64,000 bases of DNA from Cylindrobasidium torrendii FP15055 ss-10. Lineage: Eukaryota; Basidiomycota; Agaricomycetes; Agaricales; Physalacriaceae. Every line of letters starts with the position of its first letter. Positions within the stretch are counted from its first letter, which is position 1. The stretch is from positions 112,908 to 176,907 of the forward strand of contig KN880458.1 in assembly GCA_000934385.1 (NCBI GenBank), written 5' to 3'. The notes beneath the pieces were generated by a model that worked only from the letters and a program-made list of their open reading frames with translations, did not search any database and was not told the DNA's origin. This document shows positions 37,099 to 49,060 of the stretch, in pieces. The position numbers and the translations under genes were made by a program.

Positions 37099-37140
37099 CA
37101 GGGGGGGGGCCCCGAAGCGAAACAGACCGCGATGCGAAAC
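37099..37140 (+). repeat. Left terminal inverted repeat of the pogo-like element
   Basis: 42 bp identical to the complement of 39764-39805, including a run of nine G followed by four C. It is preceded by the TA target duplication. Confidence 0.93.
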
Positions 37141-37540
37141 TACCAAGGGTAGAGAGCCGAAATCGGATCGGCAAGACTGGGAAATTTTTGTGTGAGTACT
37201 GGTTGACAACCTGAGCCGTTGTATAGCAAAAAAGTATTACTTTGACTAGTGCGCTACACCTGAAAAATTGAATGCAATGTGAATGCAGGTTGGGCATTCA
37301 CCTTCCAAGAAATGCAGCTATTTAATGCTTGCAATGATCCAGGCTGGGTCAAATAGTAATGTGCGGATTTTTTCAGATTTTTCTGAGGTCCCATTGTGAT
37401 GGTAGAACCGGCGCGACATGGCGCGCAATGCACACACGATCACATGATCAAAGCTAATCTGACAAGCGCTGGCAACTAGCACCCTAACAACAAATGCAGA
37501 GCTTAATCTCTGGCAGCCTGCTTCATAACCACGACGAGTC

Positions 37541-39564
37541 ATGCCTCCCAAGGCGCATACAAAATCTCAGCGGCACAAGCAAGCAGAAGATAGCCGCAAC
37601 AAGGCGTTCTTGCAAGCCAAGTCTGACCGGCATAACCAGTCTGAGACCTACCGTGATGCGGCCGAGCACAATGCTGTTCCTCATTCTTCACTCTGGCACC
37701 GCGAGCATGGCCGAAATGACAGGATTTCAGCACACGAACATCAGCAAAAGCTCAATCACGTTGAGGAAGCCGAGCTCATCAAGCTTCTCCGCAATTTGGA
37801 TGGCTGGGGCACGCATGTCACAAAGTCATTTGTCATGGACCGGGCCAATGCGGTTATACGCGAACGCGATGGCAACGACAATGCGGACACTGTCACCGAT
37901 TCATGGTTGAAGCGCTTCAGGACTAGGCACCCGGAGTTGAAGTTGATGCTCAGCGAGAGGAAAGATGCTGCGCGCGGGGCGGCAGAGAATGACCCAGTGA
38001 AGTTTGACTTGTTCTTCAACAATGTGCGTGTTCTACACTCCTTTTGTACCGATAAATCTAAGCTTAATCTCTAGGTCAATCGTCTTTTAACGGCCCCGTA
38101 CAACCTCTCCCCGCGACTGCTTTTTAATGCCGACGAGAAGGGGTTCCTTCAAGGATTGACAACCCGCGAATATGTTTTTGTTTTCCGGCCCGAGTATCTC
38201 GACGACGGCCCACGCCATTCACGCCCAACTGTCCCCCAAGATGGCAACCGTGAATTGGTTACTGTCCTTGAATGTGTCAACGCTGTTGGGGAAGTGCTTG
38301 AGCCTTTCATCATTTTCAAGGCACGCGGATTTTCGCACGCATGGTCCAAGGACTCACGAGTCACAACTTGATGCAAAAACGGTGTATGCTCACTCCGAAA
38401 ATGGCTGGATTACTGCTGAGCTCTTCCTTCTATGGCTCAAGAGCTCATTTCATCCTCAGACTTGTGATTGGGCACCAAATGGCGAATGGCGCGCACTGAT
38501 TCTCGACAACCACAAGTCACATGTCAACTGGGAGATCGTTGAGTTCTGCCTCGAGAAGAACATCATTCTATGCACGCTGCCATCCAAGACAAGTGCTGTG
38601 CTTCAGCCGCTCGATGTGTCATGCTTCCGCCCGCTTCAGCAGGAGTATGGGAAGGCAGTCAGAGAGGCAACTGCTGGGCGTGTTGCAATCACAAAACAAG
38701 ATTTTGCACAGTGAGTTCTTTGCTTTTCTATTGGCCTGCCTAACATTCTCTAGGATTCTACCTCAAGCTCGGGACAGCGCGTTTGACCCCGCTCGAATCC
38801 GTGAAGGGTTCAGCAGAGCCGGCATATGGCCATACAACCCGGACCGGTTCGATTTCCTGCGGAAATGGCGTGACGATCAGGCCCGCCCTCTTGCTCCTCC
38901 ACCACGAACACCATCCCCAGCACCTCTCCCAAATGACCCATCAAGCCCATCACGCCGCAAGAAAACCATCCATGTCCTCCGAATCAACGAAGAATTGGCA
39001 CACTCGCCACCACCCACTCCATCTCGTATGGTCGATGCACTCAACAACAGCAGCAAGGAAATTTTGACATACCGTGCAGCCGGCGCACTGCTTAACTCTC
39101 ACGTCAAGGACCTCAATGCTACCGCCAACATGCGAACACAAAAGAAAGGCGATCAGCGGCGGGTCGATACCAACTCACTCATCCTGAACAAGGATGAGTT
39201 GGACCAACTTCGCATCAAACGGGACGCAGCGGACGCAGAAAGGGCAGCGCGTGGGCCTGGACGAGGGCGTGGACGCGGGCGCGGGCGTGGGCGTGGACGC
39301 GGGCGGGGAGGTTGCGGCAGCACACAGGGAGGCCGAGGAGGGACAAGGGTAGGCTCCCCGACAGACTCCGACAGCGTCGACAGCATTGACAGCGACCTTG
39401 CGCGAGAGCTGAGCGACGCGTTCGATGGCTCCCCCCCATCTATCGAACCCGAGGACAGCGAAATGGACAATGTGGCGCAGACATCATGTCGCGGCCAGAA
39501 ACGCCGTCGAGCAGAGTCCTCTCCTGATGGTGTCTGTACCAGGTCACGTAGAAGAATCTTATAA
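37541..39564 (+). pseudogene. DDE_1 transposase with CENP-B-type HTH, one frameshift
   Basis: ATG 37541 opens an N-terminal CENP-B-like DNA-binding region (SAHEHQQKLNHVEEAELIKL, VTDSWLKRFRTRHPELKLML). Introns at 38024-38074 and 38711-38753 join the DDE core. First acidic residue: LLFNADEKGF. Second: ALILDNHKSHV. Third: SAVLQPLDVS. The tail has an RG-repeat stretch (near 39258-39310) and a basic end (RSRRRIL). In frame, a TGA occurs at 38369-38371; the homologous frame continues one base over (DAKTVYAHSENGW). No splice site can bridge this, so a single-base indel is the simplest explanation. The enzyme acts by cut and paste on the element's inverted repeats; this copy is probably inactive unless the indel is an assembly error. 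Confidence 0.85.
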
Positions 39565-39763
39565 TGTTATTTCCAATTGAGATTAGTGTCTAATTTGTCT
39601 AATTCTTGCAATTTTCATGATTTTCTGCCATCTATCCACAGTTATGGACACACCCGAGCTCAGAATCACTCGAACATGTCGTATAATAGTTCATTGCATC
39701 AAATTACATATCTGATATTTTTTATGGACCAAGCAACGATGATCCGGGCACTGTAGAATAAAT

Positions 39764-39805
39764 GTTTCGCATCGCGGTCTGTTTCGCTTCGGGGCCCCCC
39801 CCCTG
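39764..39805 (-). repeat. Right terminal inverted repeat of the pogo-like element
   Basis: Perfect complement of the left repeat. It is followed by TA at 39806-39807. Confidence 0.93.
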
Positions 39806-39878
39806 TACTGGGTGTCGTCATTAAAACTTCTCTGGGATCGAAGGGCATATTTAATAACCCTTACTCGAACTCTTGACA

Positions 39879-40309
39879 TTATTTGCACTATGCACATATC
39901 AGGCTTGTCGTCAGTGATTGGTGAGGGAAAACACTCACACAGGCAGTGATTTGGTTTCCATCGCAGTTCTCCGCTGTCTTTGCCTCGCATACATAGCTGT
40001 AGACCCAATAAGCACTCGTTGAATGGCCGTAGCTCAGGCGTACTTATTTCCGTTAAAGTTCAAACCTGTAACGGTGTTTCCATCACACTTCAGCCAGGTG
40101 CTGCAAGTGGCTGTTCCTTGAAGGACACACGAGTCGCTCGTACCGTCTCCTTGGTAAATATTGTCTGACAAAGCGTTCGTCAGGCATAGCAGAGAGTATA
40201 GAATATACTTACAGGTTCCTCCAGACCCAGAGACACCATGGGTGTAACCCGGGCACATGCCAGCGAAGACGGCGGCGGGGAAAACAACAAGAAGGACGAA
40301 GAAGTTCAT
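39879..40309 (-). CDS. Small cysteine-rich secreted protein (94 residues)
   Basis: Start ATG 40309. Three introns (40165-40212, 39997-40043, 39888-39938) give a 94-residue product. It begins with a clear signal peptide (MNFFVLLVVFPAAVFAG, cleavage likely near residue 17). The mature part holds eight cysteines, enough for four disulfides, in the segments MCPGYTHG, SDSCVLQGTATCSTWLKC, YVCEAKTAENC and ITACCK. The frame ends at TAA 39879-39881. I do not recognise a named family. Size, signal peptide and even cysteine count are those of fungal small secreted proteins (effector-like or surface-active). The pogo-like transposon ends 73 bp after its stop, so its 3' UTR probably runs into the element. 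Confidence 0.68.
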
Positions 40310-41281
40310 CTTGTGAAGTTGGTAAGGGATTCGCTGAAAAACGAAATGGGAATGGCTTCCAATGCTCTGAGGACAGTCGCCTTCTTATACTAATTGTATC
40401 ATAAAACTCTCATCATGAACTGTTGTGGAGTCTCCCGACTAGTACTGCGAGGCATTGATGATTGTCGTATCACGAAGCACCGCGGGCGGCGGGTGCATCT
40501 GAATCTTCCGCCTTCGTGCGCTCCACTCACAAGTGTCTCAGGCGTAGTGATTCTCGAGGATTGTTGTTCACAAGCGCGGGCTTGCTGCCGGCCAATGTTT
40601 CATCGCAGGCTTGAAAGCACTCGAACTCAGCCCGGTCATACTGCAAATTGCTCAAAAAAGTAATTTATCAACTAGACGCCAAGACCTGAGGCGGGTTTCC
40701 GAGCGATGTGTATCCAGACGCAGATTGGAGGGAGCAACTTGCTGACCGCGGCCTCATTGATCGAGCAGCACCACGACGATGATACACCCACGCCTCAATA
40801 GATGACCAGGACCTACTACTCACACCTGCTGTACAGTGTCAGCGACAGTTGACAGTTTCACTAAATGGCACAGACATGTGAGAAGCAAGGTCATTTGGAA
40901 CGGGCATGCATGAACACAACGACTACAACAACTATGTACATACCGAATCGTCACGGACACAAGGATATTTGCTTGTGTACTCAGTACGTACGTCAAAAGG
41001 AAGAGATAACTATAATCTGGAGAGAACATGATCATGAGGGAGAGAGAAAATATAGTAAGGGTAGTAGTACATCTAAGTTTATAACAAAAGGAAAACACGC
41101 CAATTGGGATATATATGTTCGCGCAGTACACAACAACAGAGGGCTACATACACTCACAGCAGGAGTATAGTGTCACATGATACCCATAGATCACCTAAAA
41201 TATTCGTGGGGGAGGAAACGCGCGCACTACTATAGAATGCAGGAAACACAAGGGAGAGATGGGTACGACGACACCCACGCT
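40310..41281. other. Upstream region of the small secreted-protein gene
   Basis: 972 bp between the secreted-protein start and the 3' end of the GATA factor gene, both minus strand. A minus-strand TATA-like sequence (TAGTATAAG) lies near 40385. An ACA/ACT-rich patch (40915-40937) is a short microsatellite-like run. No gene is seen. Confidence 0.45.
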
Positions 41282-44200
41282 TTACTTGCGGGGCGTCATC
41301 TGTAGGCTTGTAGATGTCCGTCTTTGCCTCTTCATCGCCAACGATCCATTCGTGTTGACCTGAGTGGTAGTCGTCGAGCTCCTTCCCAATGCATTGCTTG
41401 CTGACCCCGACCGCGGACGCGTCCCTGACGCCTTGCTCAGTCCAGAGTTCTTACGAGTACCCGTCGTTGGTGCACCAGAAGCTCGATTCCTTCGAGAATA
41501 GAACATCAGTGCCTCGCTCCTTTAACATAGCAAACAGTTCCTGGGACTTACCGCTTCTTGATAACATCAGTCTTGAGTGATAGCGGCCGAACGACACCAT
41601 GCAATTTCTGGAATGGATGTTAGCACAGCAGACCATTTGGCCGTGGCCTAAAGAATCCGCAACGCACGTAGAACAGGCCACACGCGTTGCCTGAAGAACA
41701 AAACCAGTCAGCACTTCCGCAACACGACGCAGTTAACTGGGGATACGCACAGAGCGGCTGACCCTCGGGGTCGCGGCGCCAGAGTGGTGTGTTCGTAGTT
41801 TGGCAGTTGGTGCACAATGTCGGAGAATCGCCATCTTTCCCATCGTCACCCTTGCGCTCCGAAAGATCGGGCGTACTTGTCGATGAGCGCAGTTGTGGGG
41901 ATTTGATGCCATTTGAAATTGGCTTGCCCCGGTCGGCTCGTAAGGAGGCGTACTTGCGCCCAGTGGTCCGCATCGAGTCAAGGCCTTCGTTCGACGCTGG
42001 TGTAGAGGGATTGGATCCATGCGGCTCAGGCGAACCATTGCCACTGGAGGTCAAGCCATTCCAGCCGTCACTCGAGGGACTCGCATGGAATGAAGGATAG
42101 CCGTCCGCGACGTTGAGAATTTGGGTAGGGTCGACATGAGTGTAGGGGCTTTGGGTCATCGCGCCATTCCCTTCCATGTTGGGATATGCCATTCTCATGA
42201 GAGTGAAGTCGAGGCTGCCGCCGCCATCGTCGTCGAGTGCATAGCCATCACCGATGGGCGGCAAACCCTCAGAAGTCAATGAACCTGACTGGAAGGAGCC
42301 GCTGATTGATGACCGGGCACTGGGACCCTCGCTGGGCGGTAACATTTGAGGGTAGTCGCCAGAATCTTGGTTAAGAGAGAACATATTGTTGTGGAAGCCG
42401 CCAAAGGCAAAGTCGAATGACGAAGAGGGGAAGCTGGAGCCTAGGTGATCTTCGGGGGATAGTGGGGGATTGGACATGTCGATATCCGATGGGTCACCAC
42501 GAAGCATACTCTCAGCGTGCGGGGCGTCGGCAGGGCGCTTGGTCCCTGCGAGGCTCTCTGCGGCGGAAGGTCGGCCGTTGACCTGATGGCGTCCACTCAG
42601 ACTGTGGAGGAGGCCCTCTTTGGTGACAGTGTGGTCGAAGCTGGTCTTGCGAACGTGCCGTGGGAAGGCTCTTGGGTCTGCGGCAATGTCGGCAGCAGTG
42701 ATGCGAGGAGGACCTCGCAGACCAAACGATGGCAGAGACGATGGGCCAAACTGCGGCGAGTGGAAATGTGGGGCATAGTCTCCATTCGGATGGGGCAGCA
42801 GATCCGTGGCGGACGACGGCGGGCTTCGACGAGTAGCAGAGAGCATGGAAGGAGGAGGTTTAGATGCAGGAAACCTGAAGCCATCGGACCCATTTCCGTG
42901 GACCGAATGACCAATACTTGGAAAGGCAAATCGCGACTCGAGAGCCTGCATGCCGTCAAAGTCGTCAAGTGACTGCGGAGGCGGCCTTGAACGTGAGCGA
43001 CTGGCTGGGCGCCAGTCCATGGATATCCGGGAGCGCGAGCGACTCATCGCGCGCCAGTCCATGGGCGTAGCTCTGATATAATGTTAGGAATCACGAAATA
43101 AGAGGATATATCGCGACATACTCGTCATCCTGGGCGCCATCCTGGTCTGTACCATCAAAACCGACAACTCTGACTTTTGCCTTGCCCTTGTTTGCTGGTC
43201 TCCCTCTGTCGTCTGGCTGTGGCGCTGCAGCCGCCGATGCGCCTTCTTCTTCGATCTTCACGGACTGGGGCGGCGAGCTGGCTAGCTCTATGCCTTCACG
43301 TTCTTCGTCTTCCTTCTTCTTCTTGAGTGCGAGCGCCATCATTCGCCAGGTGAGGTTTTCCATGCGGTGTGCGTGAGGTAGGTTGGCCTTTGTGCGGGCG
43401 TACATCTTCCAGACCTGGGTTGCCAGAGGGTCCTCCTTTGCCAATTTCTCGGGATCTGACTCGCCGGGAAGCTGAGCCGGTTGGAGGTCGGGCGAGCCGG
43501 ACATGCGCGGGGAAGTGAACGGGCTGGTCGTATGCGAACCAGAAAAGATATCATCGGAGAGCAGGTCGGAAAAAAGAGAGGATTTCGTGTCCGTGGGCGA
43601 AGTGGGCGATACGGGGGACTGCGGATATGCCGAGCGGCTTGATGCATACGCAGGGCCTGTAGAGGAGGAGGGAGGGGCGTTCAGCGAACGCTGGCCGCGG
43701 GGAGACACAGGCGACATCCAGAGGGACGGTGGCAGGCCAACGGCAGCAGTTGGACGCTCACCTGGATAGCTCGTCTCTCCTGGCGGCGCCATGGCCAACT
43801 GCTCCGCTCGGCCACCACCATGCGCAGATCGTCCGAGGGCACCGGCGCTGCCGAGCACATTGCGCCCGTCGAGTCGCCGGTCTTCCGGGCCAAATGCCGG
43901 ATGGCGCACTCGCGGCCCAGCCTGGAACCCAAACGACGTTGCAGCAGCCTTGCCCTTGTGGATATTTCCAGACGATGAAGCAGCTCGGGGAAGGGGCGGA
44001 CGACTAGCAAAATTCGATGGCGGGTTGTACGAAGCAGATGTTTCCCCCCACTGGCTCGAGCCGCTTGCCTGGCTTACGTCGGTATTGGGCAGCTGCTGAC
44101 GCTGCGATGGCGTGTAATTCGTATGGAACGAATTGGCAGGTAGAGATGCTGGATGGCCGGGAATTGGCGGAGAAACTGGGCCGAGGATGCCATTTGCGGC

Positions 44201-44512
44201 CAGCGTCGCAAACACTTGAGGATTCAACGGTGCCGAAAAAATATTGCTCCATTCCGGAGACATATTCCTGTCTGCACCTGCGACATCAGACCGCATCCCA
44301 CCTCTCGGCATCATGAAGGAGCCCGATGGGGCCGAGCCTACGCCAACATTATTGGACCATCCAGAACCGCTGCTGGGTCCATTGCTGTCTGCAGATAATG
44401 GTGGAGGGGATGCGCTTGTGTTCCCGCCCGCTCTCGCTGCCGCAGGCGACCACGACCCGGAAAATGATGGATCCATGAAACCGCGCATTGTTGATGAAGA
44501 CGGAGGGTCCAT
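41282..44512 (-). CDS. areA: GATA-type zinc-finger transcription factor, AreA/Nit2 (nitrogen regulator) type
   Basis: The protein starts at [12 protein letters not shown] (ATG 44512-44510; the frame is open a little further and a 5' non-coding intron is possible). A segment near the middle of the first long exon ([20 protein letters not shown]) is the conserved AreA-type N-terminal domain (PF08550). The zinc finger C-X2-C-X17-C-X2-C is split by two introns: [16 protein letters not shown], then [20 protein letters not shown] and VIKKRNRASG. A basic tail ends at 41282. In fungi this family switches on genes for using poor nitrogen sources. Other long stretches are low-complexity Ser/Pro. An SR-like double repeat ([20 protein letters not shown]) marks a small internal duplication near 42975-43062. 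Confidence 0.88.
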
Positions 44513-46691
44513 AAATCTATTCAAATGCTTGTAAGTTGATGAGCTGCATCTGAAGTATCATACGCACTGGTAGGTAACCTCTAAAACTTGAAGAACTCGG
44601 TAGAGTTCGACCGTATGCTTCTAGACACTGAATCGTCGTCGGCGTTCTGAGATATTCCACGGGTGAGAGAATTGTCCTCAGAGATAAGTGTTTGTGAGAG
44701 TGTCGTCCTTGTTTGGAGCAGTGCGCGCGTAAGGCGGGAAGTAGACGAACGTCAGTGACAGAAGCCAAAACCAAGTGCGGGCCCAATCGATTTGATCATG
44801 GTTCAGTGCATGCGGCCCCGCGGCCCGTGTCCCGATATGCGGTATCCGGGGTCCCTGTCAGGGTCGTTTCCCTCAATTGCTTTTTACGATCCGCCTGAGT
44901 TTATTCAAAATCCAAATTCCACCTAGCAATTCTCCGGGTCTTCCCCATTGTTGCTAGCCGGTCTCCCCCGACCCTAGCCGCCTTTGAGAGCGCTGGGAGG
45001 CTTGAAGACATCTCACATTTCTACTGCTCTGTTCACCTGACATCCTTACAACTGAACGAAAGGATTCTACCTACCGGGGCTAATTGGTGGCACGGGTGCG
45101 TCCGTGCCACCATCATCCAACCATGCTCTTTCGGTTTACAACATCCTCAAGTTCATGACATTGACATGGTACCTATGCAAGCATTCCTGGTCGTCTAAAC
45201 TTCCGGTTTCTCCAAGTGTGGCTCCAGAGGGATCCCTATCGATTTTTCTGTCCCGCCCGCGCCCACACCCGCCCACAGATTCCGGGCACAACTTCCATCA
45301 TGGTGCCTGTTTCGACCCTGAGATCAAAGTGCTTGTGTTTATGTAAGCCATGGGCTGCATCCTTTTGCGCAAAGCGCTTGATCTGCGCAGTTCCACAGTG
45401 GCTGCCGTCGTCGACTTGAAGCTCCGTGGAATTTTTTTCTCCAACCTGACGACGCTGGCCGCGGCTTCGCGAACTGTTCCCCGTTTGCTCGCATGCGGAA
45501 TCCCTCCAGTGTGCCACTCGAGCTCGTGTTTGTAGCCACTCATAAGTCATCCATTGTTCTTCCTTCTCGGTGTCAATTGCACATCACTATATGTCTCTGC
45601 ACGTGCTGCTATAAATCTAAGATCTACACTTACTATAAGCATGATATCCCATAATACCTCCATATATCGAGTCATCATCATAGGTGCGCGCTGTACGCGA
45701 GGCCTATCGTTATCGTCGCGCAATAGCGATAGAAACATACTCTAATCCGTTATCAGCCAAGACGACTACTTAAGCACGAACCTTTCCTTCTGGTTATCTC
45801 TCTTTCGTCCCCTTCCCTCCTCTCGAGTCAGTTACATTGTCGGGATAACCAATTTCCGGTCCGGGGTCCCTCTAAGGGCACACGACACCCAAAGCACTCT
45901 GAATTCAATTTTTCGTCTTACAGTTTCCCAACCATTTGTGCCTGTCCACCCACATCACCATCGTAGGTGGAGAATGTCATCCACCACTTTCGATTGTTGT
46001 TGGTCTGCGCTTGGTTCAAGTTGGCGCCGTACGAATGGTACACTTGTGGTACACGGCCTCACACAACTCTCAGCTGACTTTCAACGGCGTCTCGGCTCTA
46101 AACACTCCATTCAGTGCGCCATATGCAGCCCCGAACTGCCACAACTCACGATGCGTATCCTCGCCCCGGTTCAAGTCTGACTTATGGGTCTTGCTACGCT
46201 GACGAGACTGGAAATATAGTCTCTACCAACGGGGAGGTCGGGGAAAAGCAAACACCGTGGCCGTGGGTGTTTCCACGAATACAATTTTGGGAGTGTGGCA
46301 AAGTTAGCTAGCCCATTGGCCGCGCGCTGCCTTCGTAGCATTCGCTAAGATACATTTTCCAGGCTCCCCATCTGATTCAAATTCTCCTACTTGGGCTCGT
46401 GGTCTCGCGCTGCCTCGCTCCCGATATTTGCAACCGCCGCGCGCAAGCTGCATTTCCTAATTCCGATTCGGCACGTTGTTCGCCATTGTTACCCCTTGGC
46501 CCCGGCGACTGCCACCACTAGTTCCAACGATGGATTCGGGCTGCGTCACCGCGTCAACAGTGGCAGATACTGAGCTCAGTTCTTCGACCTATCAGACCCT
46601 CCCTCAAAAATTGAGCATGTCCAGAGCATGTCGAGAAATTGTCCTCGGATTTCTAGCAACCGTATGCTATGGCTTCCGTATGCTACAGCTT
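44513..46691. other. Long upstream region of the AreA-type gene
   Basis: 2.2 kb between the AreA-type start and the 3' end of the signal peptide peptidase gene. A pyrimidine-rich tract (about 45780-45835) on the plus strand resembles a fungal core promoter pointing away from areA, but only short open frames follow. A long 5' leader for areA, or a plus-strand non-coding transcript, would both fit. No coding gene is supported. Confidence 0.4.
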
Positions 46692-48110
46692 TCATGTGCT
46701 TTTGATATGTCGCTCGGATTCACTGGGCTGTTCTGGTGTGGTATCCGACCATCCCCATGCATCCGCAAACTCTCCTCGTGCACAAGCTATGATGAGGAAG
46801 GAAATGATACACGCCGGACTAAACCACCATATTCCGTTAGATTGACAGTGGACGTCGTGGCCCCACGCACCTGAGATACAACAAGGCGGGCTGAGCCGCT
46901 TTGAAGGTGTGCATTACTGCCATCGTTGTCACCAGCCCCGACACATACGCGACAAGTGCCGCATGGAAGTATGGCTTTTTGAACGTTGCCTTTGCAATAT
47001 TCTTGGAGGAGAGCTCTATGAAGCGGTGGTAATCGTAGCGCAGTGCAAGGGCAACGAAAATGCCTGGCACGACCACATCTCCGAGACCTAACATGGTATA
47101 TCCTCGAGCATTGCCAAAATCAAGTGACTTGGGCCAGAGCAACTTGATGGGTGCGTCAATGCTCGTGGCCACAGAAACCATCTGCAAACAAGGCTCAATC
47201 GCCAACATGGCATCGTCAAGCAAGAATGCCACTTACCACAGGTGTGCCGAATACCCACCAGATATCGTAGAGGAATAGACCACTCAGGAGGATGGTCCCT
47301 GTCGCAAAGGAGTCCAATCTGACATATGCAAGGGCTGTATTACAGAAAGAGAGAGATAGAATGTTGGAAAGGAGAACCGAGCGGCCACCGGAGGCTGAAT
47401 AAAGCGTAACAAACGCAAGGGCCGCTGGAAGCATAAGCAACGAGGGTGTCCGTGCCGATACAGAAAGGAGTACTAGAGAGGAGGTTAGACACCGGAAGAC
47501 GGGTTTTTATTGTGGCGACGAGACGGACCTTCAGAGTCGGTTCGACAGCGTATGCTGAATGTATACTGCTCGAACTTCTTCCAGCGTTCAGCCCCCACCA
47601 GTTTCTTTGCGGCAGATATTGAAGTCTAGAAGAAGCAATGAAATAAACTTACTATACTTTGCGCTATTGATTGTGATTCGCACCTTCCACACGCTCCCAA
47701 AGCCAGAGAATGTAAAGTACCATCCTAGTACCCAGTTTATCCATTCTTTGCCGACATACTTGATGATGAGGAATAGTCCTAGCAGCGTGACAGAGCCGAT
47801 CTGGTATTTATTATCAGAAAAGCCCAATCGAAGCACTACTATATAGGGACGTACAATGGGAAAGAGATACGCCTCTTGCGAGGACAAGGGCTCTATGATA
47901 TCTTCCTCGTCTTCGCTATCGCTTTCGGCGTCCTTTCCTTTCTTGGTCTTCTTTGGCTTCTGTCCAACAGTTGAATTGGGACGATTCAAAATTCCGCCGA
48001 CGCACGCACTGGCAATGAGCTGAAGGACCCGATGTAGATTGACGTGGTTGCAAGAGTTAGAAGCCCCGCGTAGGAAGAGAGCAAACCATAGTCATGCTCG
48101 GAGGCCATAT
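46692..48110 (-). CDS. Signal peptide peptidase (intramembrane aspartyl protease)
   Basis: ATG 48110-48108 begins MASEHDYGLLSSYAGLL. Introns rebuild the conserved order: an acidic loop (DAESDSEDEEDIIEPL), IGSVTLLGLFLIIKYVG, WINWVLGWYF, then the catalytic LFLYDIWWVFGTPVV (YD) and MLGLGDVVVPGIF (GxGD). The PAL motif follows in AAQPALLYLSPACI. The last exon is reached through an intron from about 46808 to 46862. It ends at TGA 46694-46692, not at the earlier stop seen by reading through. The protease sits in the ER membrane and cuts signal-peptide remnants and some membrane proteins; in ascomycetes it also processes the sterol regulator SREBP. Both aspartates and PAL are present, so it should be active. 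Confidence 0.9.
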
Positions 48111-48506
48111 TCAAGATGGACGCGTCTGGTAAGCGTCGATCGGTGATGATTTACACGTCGCGTCGTGAACACGTGTCATCGTTCTCTTTCCTCGGTTCTA
48201 TTCTGTGGCATTCAATACGCATTTGATCTCGCCCTATGCATATCTGACCTTGGATGTCTATTCGAGTCAACAAGGTTCGAGCTGGATTTCTGGCTGAGAA
48301 CATTGAACCAGTGTCGGCTTATATGCGTCCAAAAACTCGGCATATCTCTGGGTCGAACTGACCTCAAGCCCAACGGATACTATGCAATGCTCGGTTTAAT
48401 ACGACAACGAGGTCATCTGAATCCCGATATTAGTCCTGGTCCGACATCACTATATAACCTTGCCTGCTCTTCCAAGAGCGGAGACACGCCCACGCCTACG
48501 CTTAAG
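48111..48506. promoter_or_regulatory. Divergent promoter region, with TATA box for the secreted-protein gene
   Basis: 396 bp between two divergent start codons. TATATAA at 48451-48457 lies 50 bp before ATG 48507, suggesting strong TATA-driven expression of the secreted protein. No comparable box is seen on the minus side. Confidence 0.55.
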
Positions 48507-49060
48507 ATGTTCAAGATATCGGCGGCTTCCTTCGTCCTCATGTTCGTTGCCAATGGCGGCGTTCGTATGTCCTTCCCACAGTGGTTGATGCATGCACATA
48601 CTCACGAGGTAGTATAGTGGGCGCAATCACTCCCAGTCGAAGCACCTCTGCCGCTGCCGCAGAAGGCTCTCAAATCCGCACTGTCCAGGACCCTGTATTC
48701 CACTTCTATCTGCAAGACGTGGCTGGCTTGCCTGCTCTCGGCCCCGAAGACACCTCGGGCTACTTCACCATCGGCAGTACTATCAGTTTAGCGTACGACG
48801 ACGGGACTAGCAAATACCTCAACGTTGCGTCGAACTCTACGGCCTCATATAAAGCATTGAGCTTGGACGAGGAGGCTACGACGACCAATTGGGGCTTGGA
48901 AGGCGATACCATAATCACGACGGCTCCAAGGCAGCTCAACTTCCTGGCTTGTGCGACGGATGATAAAGAGGTGTACAATGTGTACCTTCAAGAGGGGAAT
49001 GATACACCTGAAGGAAAGACCTGTACACTGGTGACCATGCACTTGCCGTGCCTCTGCTAG
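48507..49060 (+). CDS. Secreted protein of an agaricomycete family of unknown function
   Basis: ATG 48507 begins a signal peptide (MFKISAASFVLMFVANGGVL). An intron near 48566-48620 joins it to the mature part (GAITPSRSTSAAAAEGSQ). The rest reads VQDPVFHFYLQDVAGLPA, GYFTIGSTISLAYDDGTSKY, FLACATDDKEVYNVYLQEGN and ends CTLVTMHLPCLC. The alternating hydrophobic pattern suggests a beta-rich fold. Two N-glycosylation sites are plausible (SNSTAS and GNDTPE). I recall similar secreted proteins with an HLPCLC end in mushroom-forming fungi, but no function is known to me. The cysteines (one central, three C-terminal) could form two disulfides. Confidence 0.72.

Larger units (their letters stand above)
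37099..39805 (+). mobile_element. pogo-like Tc1/mariner transposon with 42-bp perfect inverted repeats
   Basis: The 2707-bp element is bounded by perfect 42-bp terminal inverted repeats (37099-37140 and 39764-39805). The left repeat begins CAGGGGGGGGGCCCCGAAGC. A TA dinucleotide flanks each end (37097-37098 and 39806-39807), the target duplication of Tc1/mariner elements. It carries one gene on the plus strand, a DDE_1 transposase with one frameshift. Perfect repeats suggest a recent insertion. It lies between OSH1 and a small secreted-protein gene and ends only 73 bp past the latter's stop codon. Confidence 0.92.

Noticed and set aside
39240..39320. A GC-rich tandem-looking repeat
   Set aside because: It encodes the RG-repeat tail of the transposase, so it is part of the coding sequence and not an independent minisatellite.
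40865..41170. Paired plus and minus frames near an ACA/ACT-rich patch
   Set aside because: Low complexity without domain, signal peptide or splice support; treated as intergenic.
46476..46874. A 132-codon plus-strand open frame
   Set aside because: It overlaps the last exon of the signal peptide peptidase gene in antisense and shows no domain.
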